Below, piece after piece: positions 1 to 11,049 of a stretch of DNA of 64,000 bases (positions are counted from its first letter, which is position 1; every line of letters begins with the position of its first letter). Location of the stretch: positions 272,625,492 through 272,689,491 of the forward strand of contig CM053030.1 in NCBI GenBank assembly GCA_028564925.1, written 5' to 3'. Position numbers and translations under genes: made by a program. The notes under the pieces are model-generated. The model had not been told where the DNA came from and made no database searches. It saw nothing but the letters and a program-made list of their open reading frames with translations. This DNA is from Lithobates sylvaticus (Eukaryota; Chordata; Amphibia; Anura; Ranidae).

Positions 1-165
1 GAGGGAAAGGGATGGGGAGAAGGGGGAAGGAGAGGGGGTAAAGGCGGGAAAGAAGGGGGGGGGGAGACGAAGCAGGAGTGAATGACTGTAGGACAATATC
101 TTGGGGATAAAAAACCCATACTCACATTGATTGTTGTTAGGCGTGCAACCTGAATAGGGGATGCA
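1..165. repeat. Purine-rich low-complexity flank
   Basis: The first 75 bases are almost purely G and A, with a run of ten or so G. The rest is unremarkable. This lies just beyond the 3' end of the Penelope-like element on the minus strand and may be its tail or its flank. No coding signal is seen. Confidence 0.5.
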
Positions 166-2500
166 AGTTGGAAATATTATTGAGTTTTGCCTGACACAAA
201 ACCCCTCAAAAAGGGTGCATATGAAATGGACTTGTTCAATCCTGGAAACAAGTTAGCTTGGAGTTTAAAGATCGTGCTGTAAGAGGATCTTGTTCCAGTC
301 ACCGCCTCGATCCGGGGTATGTTACATTTTACATATCTGCCCAGAGGTAAGTAATGATTTCCAATTTGCATAGAATATACATGCTTTGATATCCTGCAGT
401 GAAACTCCTGCTTCGTCTTCCCCACATAGAATGCCCCCGCAATCGCAGGACATAAGATAAACTACGCCCCTGGTTTGACAATTAGCGTAGTGTAGGGGTT
501 TGAAGTTTACCCCATTTGGGAGGCTAGAGACTTTCTCTCATCTTATATATTGGCAGCATGAACAATGGCCACAAGGGGAGGAACCAAACACTGAGCAGTG
601 TCTCAGTCGTTTTTGTTCGTTTCTATACTCGCTTTGGACTAGCTTGTCCTTAAGTGAGGTTGCCCTTTTAAATGTGATTGCAGGATAGTCAGATATAAAG
701 CAATTTACCTTTGGGTCATCCATAAGGATGCTCCAATGCTTATTGATGATGTTTCTAATTGCCTTATGTTGTTGAGAAAAGCGAAGAATGATCCTGGTAG
801 GATCATTATTACAGCTTTTCACCCCATTTTCCCTTTTGGACAATAATTGGCAGCGAGTTTGTACTGTTGTTCTATTGTATGCTTTTCGTAAGCATGAGCG
901 GCTGTAGCCGCGTGCGAGTAATCTTTTTTTGTAGGTTACCAGCTTCGAATTTAAAGGAGGAATCCTCAGAACAATTACGACGTAGACGTAGTACTGTCCA
1001 TATGGGGTAACATTTTTAAGAGTATCTGGATGCGAGCTTGACGCATGCAAAATAGTATTCCCGGCTGTACTTTTACGGAACAGTTTTGTTGAAATTTTAT
1101 TTTGAGAGTTACGTCATGTATTATGAATCATAAGTCATAGTGAACTTGAGGTTGTATGGATTGGAATTGATGCAATCAAAAAATTCCAACAGTAGTGCCT
1201 CTGATCCTTCCCAGACGACGAGGACGTCATAAATGTACCGTAGCCATACCTTTATATGGCTCGTGTACACGAGGAGGTCCTCGTCATCCAGGAGGGATTT
1301 CTCCCACTCCCCCAGGTACAAATTGGCGTAGGCCGGTGCGCAACATGTGCCCATGGCCACGCCTTGCACCTGAAGGTAGTGGGAGTTGTTGAAGACAAAG
1401 AAATTTTGAGTCAAGATATAGTTCAAACCCTCAACGATAAATTTGTTAAGGTCATGAACGTATCTTTGGCTGCATGTGAGGATGCCCTGTACAGTCTCGA
1501 CCCCCTTGGTGTGGGGGATCGAGATGTACAGGGCCTCCACATCAATTGCCACCAGCAGTGAATTCGCCGAAAGTGGCATGTCCGCAGTTATCTTAAGTAG
1601 GTGAATGGTGTCCTTTAGGAATGAAGGTAAACAAATTACAAACGGTTGCAGAAATGAATCAGTCACTTTACTGAGATTTTCTGAAATGCTCCCATTACCG
1701 GAGTCTATTGGTCGCCCAGGTGGTTTCTTTTTACCTTTGTGTATTTTGGGTAAGCTGTAGAATGTAGCTACACGTGGGTGTTTGACTCGGAGAAGTGTGT
1801 ATTGCTCCAATAGGTACCTTCTTATACCATTCCCTGTTGTCCAGGATAGCTTGACACATATCAATGTAGTCCTGATTGTCCATCAGGACCACATTGCCAC
1901 CCTTATCGGATGGTTTTATTGTAACATCTATGTTGTTACATAGCATATCCATAGCATCAATTTCACCATGACTCAGATTATTTGGGGGAATTTTCTTGGG
2001 TGAAAGTTTACCCAAATCCCGTAGTATTTGGTTAATAAAGGTTTCTATACTTGAATTTAAATTGAGGGGTGGGAATTTGGAGGAAGGTTTTTTGAAGCCG
2101 GTGATCGGAGTTTGCTGTAACTTCCCAGCATCCTCCAATAGGGCCTTAAGATCTATTTGATCTATAAGATCCATAGTGTTATTTTCCTGATAGAGAAGGT
2201 TTAGATCACGTAGGGCCTTAAATTCTTTCATGCTGAAACTAGACCAATTGGTGTCGTCGATATTGTCAGTCTTTGCATGCAGGCTCTTGTGTAGGAGCCG
2301 GCGTGCAAATCGACGATCACACCAAAAATGTCACAATTTTGCTGTGGGCAGAAAGTTAGTCCCCGCGATAGGACATTCCTTTCAGCAATTGATAGGGGGT
2401 GGGATGATAAGTTAATTACACTGTAGGATTCGATTGTGTCCGTGTGATGTAGGCATCTAAATTTCCCGCTCCCCTGTTCATCTGGGGTGAGGGAGGTCCC
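166..2500 (-). mobile_element. Penelope-like retroelement (RT plus GIY-YIG), decayed
   Basis: Penelope-like elements copy themselves with a reverse transcriptase (RT) linked to a GIY-YIG endonuclease. Read on the minus strand, the pieces come in the family order. An N-terminal block (about 2480-2240) carries VINLSSHPLS and NVLSRGLTF. A pre-RT block (2231-1731) carries IKPSDKGGNVVLMD. The RT core (about 1864-1121) carries FYSLPKIHK, GRPI, AIDVEALYISIPH and GVAMGTCCAPAYANLYLG. The post-RT block (1050-538) carries HPDTLKN, PYGQ, HKAIRNIINKHW, SLKDKLV and a CGHCSCC cysteine cluster. The GIY-YIG end (about 490-177) carries GVVYLMSCDCG, FYVGKTKQEF and RISKHV. The element is nearly full length but broken, with about five breaks, so it is a fossil. 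Upstream it abuts a CR1 copy at about 2490-2540. Telomerase was considered but the downstream GIY-YIG domain argues against it. Confidence 0.88.
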
Positions 2501-3228
2501 CGTGTGGAGTTTAAAGGGTGTAGACTTCATTTCATTTGATGTTAGCTGTAAGCAAAAATCACATACAGGAAAGATAAAAACACTTAATTTCAAGGGGGCA
2601 AATTTTCCAAGGATGAGGGCTGCTCTCCAGAACTTAGACTGGGAGAGAATATTGGCAACAATGGGCACAGAACAGAAATGGGGATTCTTCAAAAAGACTG
2701 TTTGTGAACTCACTGCAAAGTATATTCCCATGGGCAATAAATTTAAAAGGCTAAAAATAAAACCTATGTGGCTCACGGCCAAAGTTAAAAAAGCTATAAA
2801 CTATAAGAAAAGAGCTTTTAAAAAATATAAAAATGAAGGATCACTAGTGTCATTTAAATGTTACAAAGAACATAACAGAATATGTAAAAAGGAAATCAAG
2901 GATGCAAAAATTCAAAACGAAAGACAGATTGCAAAAGATAGTAGGACAAACCCCAAAAAATTCTTCAAATATATTAATAGTAAAAAGGTCAAGTCTGAGC
3001 ATGTAGGCCCTTTACAAAATAATCTAGAGTGGGTGACTGGGGACAAAGAGAAGGCTAATTTATTAAATACTTTCTTCAGCTCTGTGTATACAAAGGAGCA
3101 TGGGGGAGCTCATGTCCATAATGGGGGTGGTAGTGACACAGCCCCAAATCCACAATGGCTCAAAAGTGATATGGTCCAGAAATATTTAGACAGAATAAAG
3201 GTGGATAAAGCACCTGGACCTGATGGCA
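2500..3228 (+). mobile_element. CR1 LINE fragment, ORF2 part (5' and 3' truncated)
   Basis: One long frame (from 2487) covers the linker and the start of the reverse transcriptase of a CR1-type LINE. Recognisable stretches are GANFPRMRAALQNLDWERIL, KPMWLTAKVKKAI, NPKKFFKYINSKK, NTFFSSVYTKE and DRIKVDKAPGPDGI, the last being the lead-in to the RT domain. The copy stops abruptly at about 3228 just after GPDGI, where an inverted second CR1 copy begins. The frame is open over about 240 codons, so this copy is fairly young. It is a fragment: the RT core, the C-terminal end and the 3' tail are missing. Confidence 0.85.
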
Positions 3229-4204
3229 TCCGATATTTCCAAACCTGTAGACCTTACCTTACACATGAGCCGTGTGTGGGGAACTGTATCGAACGCTTTT
3301 GCAAAATCCAAGTATACCACGTCCACAGCCACGCCTCTGTCCAAGGTTTTACTTACCTTTTCATGAAAAGAAATCAGATTTGTTTGACAACTTATGTCTT
3401 TCGTCAACCCATGCTGTCTGTTGCTTAAAATATTTTTTTCCAGCAAGAACTCATCTATGTGATCTTTAATTAAACTCTTCAGTATCTTCCTGACTATAGA
3501 AGTTAAACTAACAGGTCTATAGTTACTTGGTAAAGACTTTGTTCCCTTTTTAAATATAGGCACCACATTGGCCCTACGCCAATATAGTGGTACCATTCCC
3601 GTCATTAACGAGTCCCTAAAACTTAGATACAATGGCTTTGAAATGACAGCGCTCAATTCTTTTAGGATCCGTGGGTGCATGTCATCTGGTCCAGGTGCTT
3701 TATTGACCTTTATTCTGTCTAAATATTTCTGGACCATCTCACTTTTGAGCCATTGTGGATCATTATGAACATGAGCTCCCCCATGCTCCTTTGTATACAC
3801 AGAACTGAAGAATGTATTTAATACATTTGCCTTTTCTTTGTCCCCAGTCACCCACTCTAGATTATTTTGTAAAGGGCCTACATGCTCAGACCTTTTTACT
3901 ATTAATATATTTGAAGAATTTATTGGGGTTTGTCCAACTATCTTTTGCAATCTGTTGTTCGTTTTGAATTTTTGCATCCTTGATTTCCTTTTTACATATT
4001 CTGATATATTCTTTGTAACATTTAAACGAAAATAGTGTTCCTTCATTTTTATATTTTTTAAAAGCTCTTTTCTTATTGTTTATAGCTTTTTTAACTTTAG
4101 CCGTGAGCCACATAGGTTTTATTTTTAGCCTTTTAAACTTATTGCCCATGGGAATATACTTTGCAGTGAGTTCACAAACAGTCTTTTTGAAGAATTCCCA
4201 TGTT
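3229..4204 (-). mobile_element. CR1 LINE fragment, inverted second copy with RT core
   Basis: On the minus strand this copy runs from FKRLKIKPMWLTAKVKKAI (near 4140) through NTFFSSVYTKE, KAPGPDDMHPRILKELS, the RT stretch NYRPVSLTSIV, and VVYLDFAKAFDTVPH (RT block A) to RSTGLEIS near 3232. Its 5' half (about 4204-3690) is an inverted match to 2683-3228 at about 97% by eye. The frame changes once between the 87-residue piece (4149-3886) and the 286-residue piece (4046-3186). Twin priming normally gives inverted segments that do not overlap, whereas these overlap by about 500 bp. Duplication or two insertions is therefore more likely. Confidence 0.85.
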
Positions 4205-4376
4205 AACAGAAGTCAATGCAAGTCATGATGGCATCGCCCCAAAGTAGTGCAGGTACCTTTTTTCTAAGTCGGTGCGACTTGGAACAGTTCCATTTCTGTT
4301 AACATGGCGCGACTTGTCATGCGACTTTGAACTCTCAAGTCACATGACAAGTAGTGGCAGTGTGAACCGGCCCTTG
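4205..4376 (-). mobile_element. MITE end fragment
   Basis: On the minus strand this begins AGGGCCGGTTCACACTGCC, resembling the AGGGCCAGTTCACACC end at 10008. It contains several short AAGTCGC/GCGACTT inverted motifs. Only one end is present; the CR1 copy adjoins the other. It is probably a non-autonomous DNA transposon. Superfamily not assigned. Confidence 0.5.
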
Positions 4377-5960
4377 AAGTCAGAAATTGTATCAAATATG
4401 GAAGAGAGTAGAGTAAAACAATAACACTAATTTTATGTATAACTTGTCCACTTAAATACAATAACAAGTACAAGCATAATTAGAGAAAGAACATTTTTTA
4501 AAGGACATTGCTTTTAATAGAATGGCTTAAATCTATTTAAGGTAACAGCAGAAGCAGTTAGTGTACTAAACAAATTCATGAGCTTTGAGACCCCCTGGAT
4601 AGTAACCAAGTAACATAGAAAGTTCACGTATTAATTATTAAATGCAAGAGCTCTTGTCCATAGTCTGAGAATCTTGAGTGTAACACAAATGCGGTTTATT
4701 CTTCTTGATATAATGCTAAGATTCGTCCAGCTGACTGACATTTACTTAAAACAAAATTACATTACAGATTACTTAAATAAATTAGCTAAAATAATCCACT
4801 CCTGGGGGATGGAGTTAAACCTTCTCTGAGATAATTTTAGAAACTGAAATCTATGCTACTGGGATATCAAATCAACAAAACTCTGGCTGTCTATTTTCTA
4901 TCAAGAAAAATAAAATAAAAACATAAGAATTGATTAAACCACTAGCTTGCCAGATTTGGAGGACTGTTCAAATCCATAACACTCAAGAGCTTTAAAACTG
5001 GAAACATAATTTTCATCATTTGTTTTGGCAAGTTTTTTTTTTAACAAAATAAAGTCCACTCAATACTAAAATATTTAAATTCTTTGTTTTATACTGACTA
5101 TATTCGTGTGTCTTGAGGACATTGCCATTAGCATCCTAACTGCAACTTCTGTTTCTGCTTACACCCCATGACCACAGATGCTCCATTGATGATTCATTCA
5201 TTTTCCACAACCCACGATCTAATGCGAGGCTTTAAAATCTTGCATTATTTACAGATTTCCCCACTATAGGTTTATAGTGATGACATCTTTTTTTCGTTCT
5301 AGTGAAGCAGAAAATTTTTTTTCCTGAGTTTCAAAAAACGTAAATATTTTTAGACTACAAAATGTATCCAGAAATTTGTCTATAACAGGGTTTCCTAAAC
5401 TTTTTACCTTGGAGGAATGCTTGGCAAAAAGTTTGAGATCTCAGGGAACCCTTGAAATAATTTTCACATATCTATGGTTCAGTGAACATCAGTAAACTTC
5501 AGTGCTAGCAGCAAGCTGTTAATATAACGGTAATTATTTTTAGAAACAGAATTAAATAATATAATAAATATTAAAACTCAATTAATGTAAATGTACTTAT
5601 TTAATGTAAACAGTAGGCTTGTCTTTTTCTTCAGTGTTGTCACAGTACGCAGAACTACAGAGGAAGTGTCAGGTATCAATGCACCTCGGCAGCACTCACT
5701 GTTAGTGCACATTGAAACCTCCATTCGGCAGATATACATTTGTCACAATGGTGAGTTGTGGCAAAACCCGTGGGGACAGTAATATCTTCAATATTTTGGA
5801 AAAAAGTATATCAATGCATTACTCACTTTTAATGTTGAATCAGAAAGGGAAGCCACCAAATTAGTTTCCTTGAACAATTTACAGAGTGTGATAGCATCAT
5901 GGAATTGAACTATGAAAGACCACCAACCAGTAGAGAGCCTATTCTTTTTTTACATTAACA
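4377..5960. other. AT-rich non-coding stretch, no gene seen
   Basis: No open frame of note and no clear repeat boundary. The piece around 5385-5480 (GTTTCCTAAACTTTTTACC onward, ending in GGGAACCC) looks like an old dispersed repeat, possibly hAT-like, but I cannot fix its ends. Short open frames here show no recognisable motif. Confidence 0.4.
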
Positions 5961-5984
5961 GGGTGCATAAGCACCACCACTACC

Positions 5985-6730
5985 ACAACATCAGTGGCGT
6001 CTGGTGCACAACATTTTTGGGGGGGCACAAATAAACAGAAGCATTTTGAAAATAAAAACATCAATTGCAGTCTCCCTTTACCATCAAGCGGCGCCACTGT
6101 GCCCATCAGTTGCCACCCCTGTGCCATCAAACGCAGCCACTGTGCCCATCAAACGCAGCCACTGTGCCCATCAAACGCAGCCACTGTGCCCATCAAACGC
6201 AGCCAACGTGCCCTATCAAATGCTCCCACTGTGCCCCATCAAATGCTGCCACTGTGCCATATGAAATGCTCCCACTGTGCCCATCAAATGCTGCCAGTGT
6301 GCCCCCCACCCGCCGTCTGCCCAGCACTTACCCTGTCTCGGTGGGGCAGTGGAAGATGGCGGAGAGTGGTGTCCTCCATGCTGCTCGATGTCTTCACCCG
6401 TCCTATCTTCCCATCCTCTGCTATGATTGGATGCCTGATAGGCATCCAATCACAGCGCCTGTCATTTATGCCAATCAGGTGATGGTTAACAGACCCGAAC
6501 ATCTGATTGAGGGAGAGGCGGTTCAGCGTTAGGAAAGCAAATATTAATTTGCTTTCCTAACACAGCTTAGTGAACTGCGAGCGCCAAGCATGCCACTCAC
6601 TGATTACCTTTTTTGACGCCTATTAGAGCCTATGGCTCTAATCAGGTGCTTCAAAAAAAAAATGCCCCGCCGCTGTAATTCTGGCGCCCGAAAAGGGGCC
6701 GGGCACCTGAATAGGGGATGGCAATGCATG
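5985..6730 (+). repeat. Dispersed repeat with internal 22-bp minisatellite
   Basis: Begins near CAGTGGCGTCTGGTGC. From about 6080 to 6310 it carries roughly ten units close to CCCATCAAACGCAGCCACTG (22 bp), with later units reading AATGCTCC in place of AACGCAGCC. Overlapping open frames of 60-160 codons here follow from the repeat and have no protein signature. The GC-rich part to about 6730 probably belongs to the same MITE-like unit. Right end uncertain. Confidence 0.6.
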
Positions 6731-7105
6731 AATCTATCTATTGGCGATAGAGGGGGTGGCAGGAGAAAGGGGGTGTCACCCGTGTGCCCTTATGGATGCC
6801 CTGCCAATGCACAACATACTATTGTGGTTTTTAATCTTTATGCATACCAGCTCAAAGATCAGGCAGACATGATAAAAAGAAGACTTTTTCTTAAGATTAA
6901 AAGATAGGAGTCCTTTGAGGATCTCTGGAGAATCAATGTACCCATTAGAAATGATAAGAATGATTAAAAACATTTAAGGATTTTGTTTTTGTATTATACA
7001 ACAAAGCATCTTGGATAATGTAGAGCTACTGATGGATGACATTTTTAGTATTAAAATGTTTCTTTTGAAAGCATTACACCATTATCACTGTTGCAATTTC
7101 TCTCA
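6731..7105. other. Non-coding interval, nothing recognised
   Basis: A short AT-rich interval between the minisatellite repeat and the LTR-like copy. I see no coding motif, tandem array or clear terminal repeat. Confidence 0.35.
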
Positions 7106-7777
7106 TGTCATAGATATGCAGTAATGTTTGTCTGTCAGCTTACCTCTCCATGTGTTCAGCTTAAGAGGCCAGCCACTCTCACCTGGCTCCTTAAAGCATG
7201 GCTCCACCCCAGCCTATCCCTATCAGGGAACTCTATATTTACCTGTGAACTGCAAGCCAGCCCTGCTGATCAATATTGTGTGTCCTGGCTTCCGTGTGCT
7301 ACTTGCTGTGTGTTCTACGTCTGATTCCAGTTACCGATCTTGGCTTGTTCTTGACTATCCTTACCTGCTTTTTGCCATGACCTTTGGCTATCCTCTGACT
7401 ATCCTTACCTGCTTGTTGCCCCGACCTTTGCTATCTCCTGACTATCCTTTGTTGTCCCAGTCTGTTGCTTCCTCTCTACTTCCCTGTAGTCCACCGCGAG
7501 CGTGAGCTGGGAGGTCCTAGGGGTCGGCACCTGGAGCCAGACTGCAGCTAAATCCATCCCCACCACTATGGGCCTCTGGTGAACACCTGCTGGCTCTTTG
7601 ATTCCGTGCCTTGGTAAATCTTATGCTCTAGCTCCCAGTGTCATCCATGTTGGTACTACAGAGTACCTGCTCTCCTGTATCACCTAGAGCTTCATCTGCA
7701 GCAGTCGGCCATAGGATCCACTACCTTGCGGTTCACTCCTGGGGTGCATCTGTCACCTGGACTCAGGTGACCTGACA
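7106..7777 (-). mobile_element. Solo LTR-like copy (same family as 54577-55263)
   Basis: On the minus strand it starts TGTCAGGTCACCTGAGTCC and ends TGACA near 7106, with terminal TG...CA. It aligns along most of its length, in the opposite orientation, with 54577-55263. Shared stretches include TGACAGATGCAC, GCCAGCAGGTGTTCACCAGAG and GGTGGAGCCA. No internal retroviral genes adjoin it. I see no matching target duplication, so the ends or flanks may have changed. The open frame at 7128-7505 is not treated as a gene. Confidence 0.6.
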
Positions 7778-8234
7778 GGATGCCTTGTTATAAAAGATAA
7801 TTTCAAAAATAAGATGTGCTTTATGTGTCGTAGAACAATGGCACAGCATAATAGATTCTGTGCTCTGCCCAGTGATTCCTAAGATAACCCTGTACCAGAA
7901 GACTTAAGGAACATTAAAACCAACCCCGGGCTCAGTTTTTCCCCAAAAGCAATGCATATATTTTCAACAGGCTGTACAACACAGGCTACAGCGGTGTTAA
8001 TTTATTAAAGGCAAATAGACTGTTCATTTTGTAGATATTCCCTGGATCAACTACCCCTAGCGATATTACCTAAAAAATGTAATTCAGTTATATCTTGTGC
8101 AAAAAAAACTCAAAAGGCCACTATAGATCCACATCCATAATATAGACCAATACTCAATAGAAAAAGATGAAGTCAGACTTTACTGGCACAAACAGGAACA
8201 TGCATTACAATATATAAAATCATCATCAAATTTA
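7778..8234. other. Non-coding interval, nothing recognised
   Basis: Unique-looking AT-rich sequence between the LTR-like copy and the SINE. No convincing open frame or repeat end. Confidence 0.35.
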
Positions 8235-8602
8235 GGGCGGCACAGTGGTGTAGTGGTTAGCACTCTCACCTAGCAGTAAGAAGGGTCGCTGGTTCGAATC
8301 CCAACCACGAAACTACCTGCCTGGAGTTTGCATGTTCTCCCTGTGCCTGTGTGGGTTTCCTCCGGGTACTCTGGTTTCCTCCCACAATCCAAAGACATGC
8401 AGGTAGGTTAATTGGCGTCTGTCCAAAAAAAAAAAAAAAAAATTGGCCCTAGTATATGAATGGGGACCTTGGATTGTGGGCTCCTTGAGGGTAGGGACCG
8501 ATGTGAGTGTGCAATGTACAGGGATAGGGACAGTTGTAGACACTTGCTCAGGTTGAACTGGATGGACTGGTGTCTTTATTCAACCTTACTAACTATGAAA
8601 TC
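8235..8602 (+). mobile_element. tRNA-derived SINE with CR1-like 3' tail
   Basis: The head is tRNA-like: a box A-like TAGTGGTTAGCACTC near 8261 and a perfect box B, GGTTCGAATCC, near 8291, correctly spaced for an internal Pol III promoter. The middle holds the widespread vertebrate block CATGTTCTCCCTGTG, GGTTTCCTCCGGGTACTC and CCAAAGACATGCAGG. An A-rich run at about 8425 interrupts it. The last 50 bases (8551-8600, starting GGTTGAACTGGATGGACTGG) match the 3' tail of the CR1 copy at 56779-56820. SINEs often borrow the tail of the LINE that mobilises them, so CR1 is the inferred partner. Confidence 0.85.
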
Positions 8603-8859
8603 ATCAAATGTTATTCCATACAATTAAAAAAACACATATAAATTGATTGACTTTATACAGTAATGTAAACATTTATAAGGTGTGTACCCACTGCTACTTA
8701 TCAACCACACAACAAAGAGAGGATTATTAAACTTGCTTCTTGAATATTAGAGAATTTATAGCCATATTGAGACAAGTCCTCATAGGTCAATGCAGTTCTT
8801 AATGCATTGGATATTGCATGAAGCAATTGGAAATTCCCTGCATCAACTACCCATAGTGT

Positions 8860-9420
8860 TATTACCCCTAAAAATGAGTATCCCGTTTCATTCTGTGCAT
8901 TAAGGAATGCATCCATCTCTTTTTTTTTAAAACCATCTATTGAGAACCAGTTCTTTAGGGAGTCTATTTCACATTTTCACAGCTCTTATTGTGAAGAAGC
9001 CTTTCCATATGCAAAGGTTAAATCTCTTCCTCCAGATGTAAAGCATCACCCCTAGTCCTCTGTAATTACCTAAAAGTAAATACTCTACAAGTTCATTATA
9101 TGGATCACTTATGTATTTATTTATGTTGATCATAGTCCTCTTCCCAAGAGCGAATACATTCAGTTCAGTTAATCTTTCCTCATAGCTGAGCTCCTCAATG
9201 CCTCTTATCAGTTTGGTTGCTCTTCTCTGGACCCTCTTCAGTTCTCCAATATTCTTTTTTGTGAACTGGTGTCCAAAACTGAACTGCATATTTCAGATGG
9301 TCTTACTACTGCAATTTGTACTGGGGTAAAATAATGTCTCTCTCTCTGGAGTCTATACCTCTTTAATTACAAGAAAGGATTTTGCTCGCTTTCGAAACTG
9401 CAACTTGGCATTGCATGCTA
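8860..9420 (-). mobile_element. CR1 LINE 3' end with ORF2 C-terminus
   Basis: On the minus strand the 106-residue frame (9289-8969) gives the CR1 C-terminal pattern: MQFSFGHQF, LKRVQRRATKLIRGIEELSY, EERLTELNVFALGKR and FFTIRAVKM. It matches the copy at 56176-56487 (LEKVQRRATKLIKNMEELSY). The part toward 9420 resembles a CR1-associated antisense block but is less certain. The copy is 5' truncated, as is usual for LINEs. Confidence 0.82.
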
Positions 9421-9423
9421 CTA

Positions 9424-9960
9424 TTAAAGTGGATGTAAACCCAATTTATTTTTTTTGATGTCATAATGTAGAGAATAAGACTTCCTATCATTTGAGCCCA
9501 GTCTTGTCACACAAAGTTAATTGAGCTCTTAGCAATCCTCTTTTATTGTTCAGTGAGAGAAATCTTGACAAACAGACAAAAACTTTGTCAAAACCTCCCC
9601 CTTGTTGTGAGTGACGGGTTATTTACATATCATGCACTAGCCTGAGACAGGCACATCCTGTGTAAAAAGTTCACAATTCACACCCCCTCCCCTCCAGATC
9701 TCCCAGGATTGGCTGCCTTTACTGTGTTTTGACTGGATGTTTCTCATCATGGGGTGTGATCATCCTGTATGCTGCAGTGAACAGCCAGCAGAATATAGAC
9801 AGACAAGTGATTTAGGGGAGCTGTATCTAGTCAGAGCTGGGTAGAGTAGAACATCCAGTGATCTGATGATTGTTATAGTGCAGTGTGTGTGTCTGAGGTC
9901 ACCTTATCACAGTTGCAACATTCCTTTCCATCACCAGGATTTGTTATTTGGGGGAGGGGT
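9424..9960 (+). mobile_element. Probable TTAA-flanked MITE, right end uncertain
   Basis: Starts TTAAAGTGGATGTAAACCC, close to the inverted right end of the element at 42637-43103 (GGGTTTACAACCACTTTAA). That supports a TTAA (piggyBac-type) MITE. I cannot fix the right end, and the stretch to about 9960 is otherwise non-coding. Confidence 0.45.
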
Positions 9961-10007
9961 GGATTTCTCCCTTTTTATAATTACACCCAGTAAGGCTGAA
10001 TGAGCTT

Positions 10008-10399
10008 AGGGCCAGTTCACACCAGTGTGCTGTGCAAGATCACATGTGATTCCCACCGCACTGCAGTGCAAATCACATGCGATGTCCATGCTATGCGATT
10101 TCAGCCATACAGATAGTATGGCTGATATCGCACCGCATTCAGACCAAACTCGCACAGGACCCTTTTTTTGGTCCGCACCAGAATCGCATGTGTGTTCACA
10201 CCTATGCGATCCGATTCATGTCCGAACTGTCAGTTCGCAGTGCGATATGCAAGCTGAAATGGGGGTGTCATTAACATTGTATGACACTCCCCAGCAGTTC
10301 GCAAATGGCAGTGTGAACTGCTGTGCGAGTCGGATGCGATGTGGGAACCTGCTGTGGATTTGCAGGGTTCCCGCATCGTACCAGTGTGAACCGAGCCTC
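10008..10399 (+). mobile_element. MITE, left arm of an inverted pair
   Basis: Begins AGGGCCAGTTCACACCAG and ends GTGTGAACCGAGCCTC. It carries many short inverted words around GCGATTTCAGCCATAC, AATCGCATG and GGTCCGCACCAGAATCG. The next element (10442-10800) is a near copy in opposite orientation across a spacer of about 42 bp. There is no coding potential; overlapping short open frames on both strands reflect its symmetry. Confidence 0.75.
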
Positions 10400-10441
10400 A
10401 AAGCATACAGCCTACAAATGTCACCTGACTGCTCCCACCAA

Positions 10442-10800
10442 GACTAGGTTTACACTGGTGCGATTCGGGAACCCTGCGAATCCACTGTGGGTTCCCACAT
10501 CGCATCCGACTCGCACGTCAGTTCACACTGCCATATGCGAACTGCTGGGGAGTGTCATACAATGTTAATGACACCCCCATTTCAGCTCACATATCGCACT
10601 GCGAATTGACAGTTTGGACATGAATCGGATTGCATACCCATGCGATCCGATTCTGGTGCGGACCAAAAAAGGGTCCTGTGCGTGTTTGGTCTTAATGTGA
10701 TGCGATTTCAGCCATACAGTTTGTATGGCTGAAATCGCATTACACAGACATTGCATGTGATCTGAACAGCAATGTGGTGCGAATCACAGGAATGGGGCGT
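10442..10800 (-). mobile_element. MITE, right arm of an inverted pair
   Basis: Reverse-oriented near copy of 10008-10399, starting ACTAGGTTTACACTGGTGCG. Shared landmarks in opposite orientation are GGGAACCCTGC, TCATACAATGTTAATGACACC, GGACCAAAAAAGGGTCCTGTG and CAGCCATACAG. The outer end decays near 10790. Together the arms could fold into a hairpin of about 390 bp per side. Confidence 0.72.
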
Positions 10801-11049
10801 GTACAGTGGCGGGTAGTACGTGCAGGATGGTGTCAGGATAGTGGAAAGTGTCAGATTATTTTTTTATTTTACAATTACATTTTTTTTCAAAAGGTTTTTT
10901 GGGACCAGTGGATTTTTTTTATTTTTTATAAATTTTTACAATTTAATTTTTTTAATATTTTTTTTTTACAATTTATTTTTTGTACTATTTTAACAATGAT
11001 GGGAGGGTGGGGTTTTTTTTAAATATATTTTTTCACAGTGCTTTTAGGA
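10801..11049. other. Poly-T/AT-rich spacer before the minisatellite
   Basis: Largely T and A runs with no gene. The inferred left breakpoint of the inversion that rearranged 11-15 kb should lie at its right edge or inside the following array. Confidence 0.4.

Noticed and set aside
166-2500. Telomerase or host reverse transcriptase gene
   Set aside because: The motif order with a downstream GIY-YIG domain is that of Penelope-like elements, and the copy is broken.
2500-4204. Twin-primed single CR1 insertion
   Set aside because: The two inverted segments overlap by about 500 bp, whereas twin priming leaves complementary, non-overlapping segments.
8255-8305. Functional tRNA gene
   Set aside because: Box A and box B are present but the 3' acceptor half is lacking and the sequence continues into a SINE body.
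10025-10568. Open frames of 60-140 codons in the 10-kb MITE pair
   Set aside because: They mirror each other on opposite strands of an inverted repeat and have no recognisable motif.
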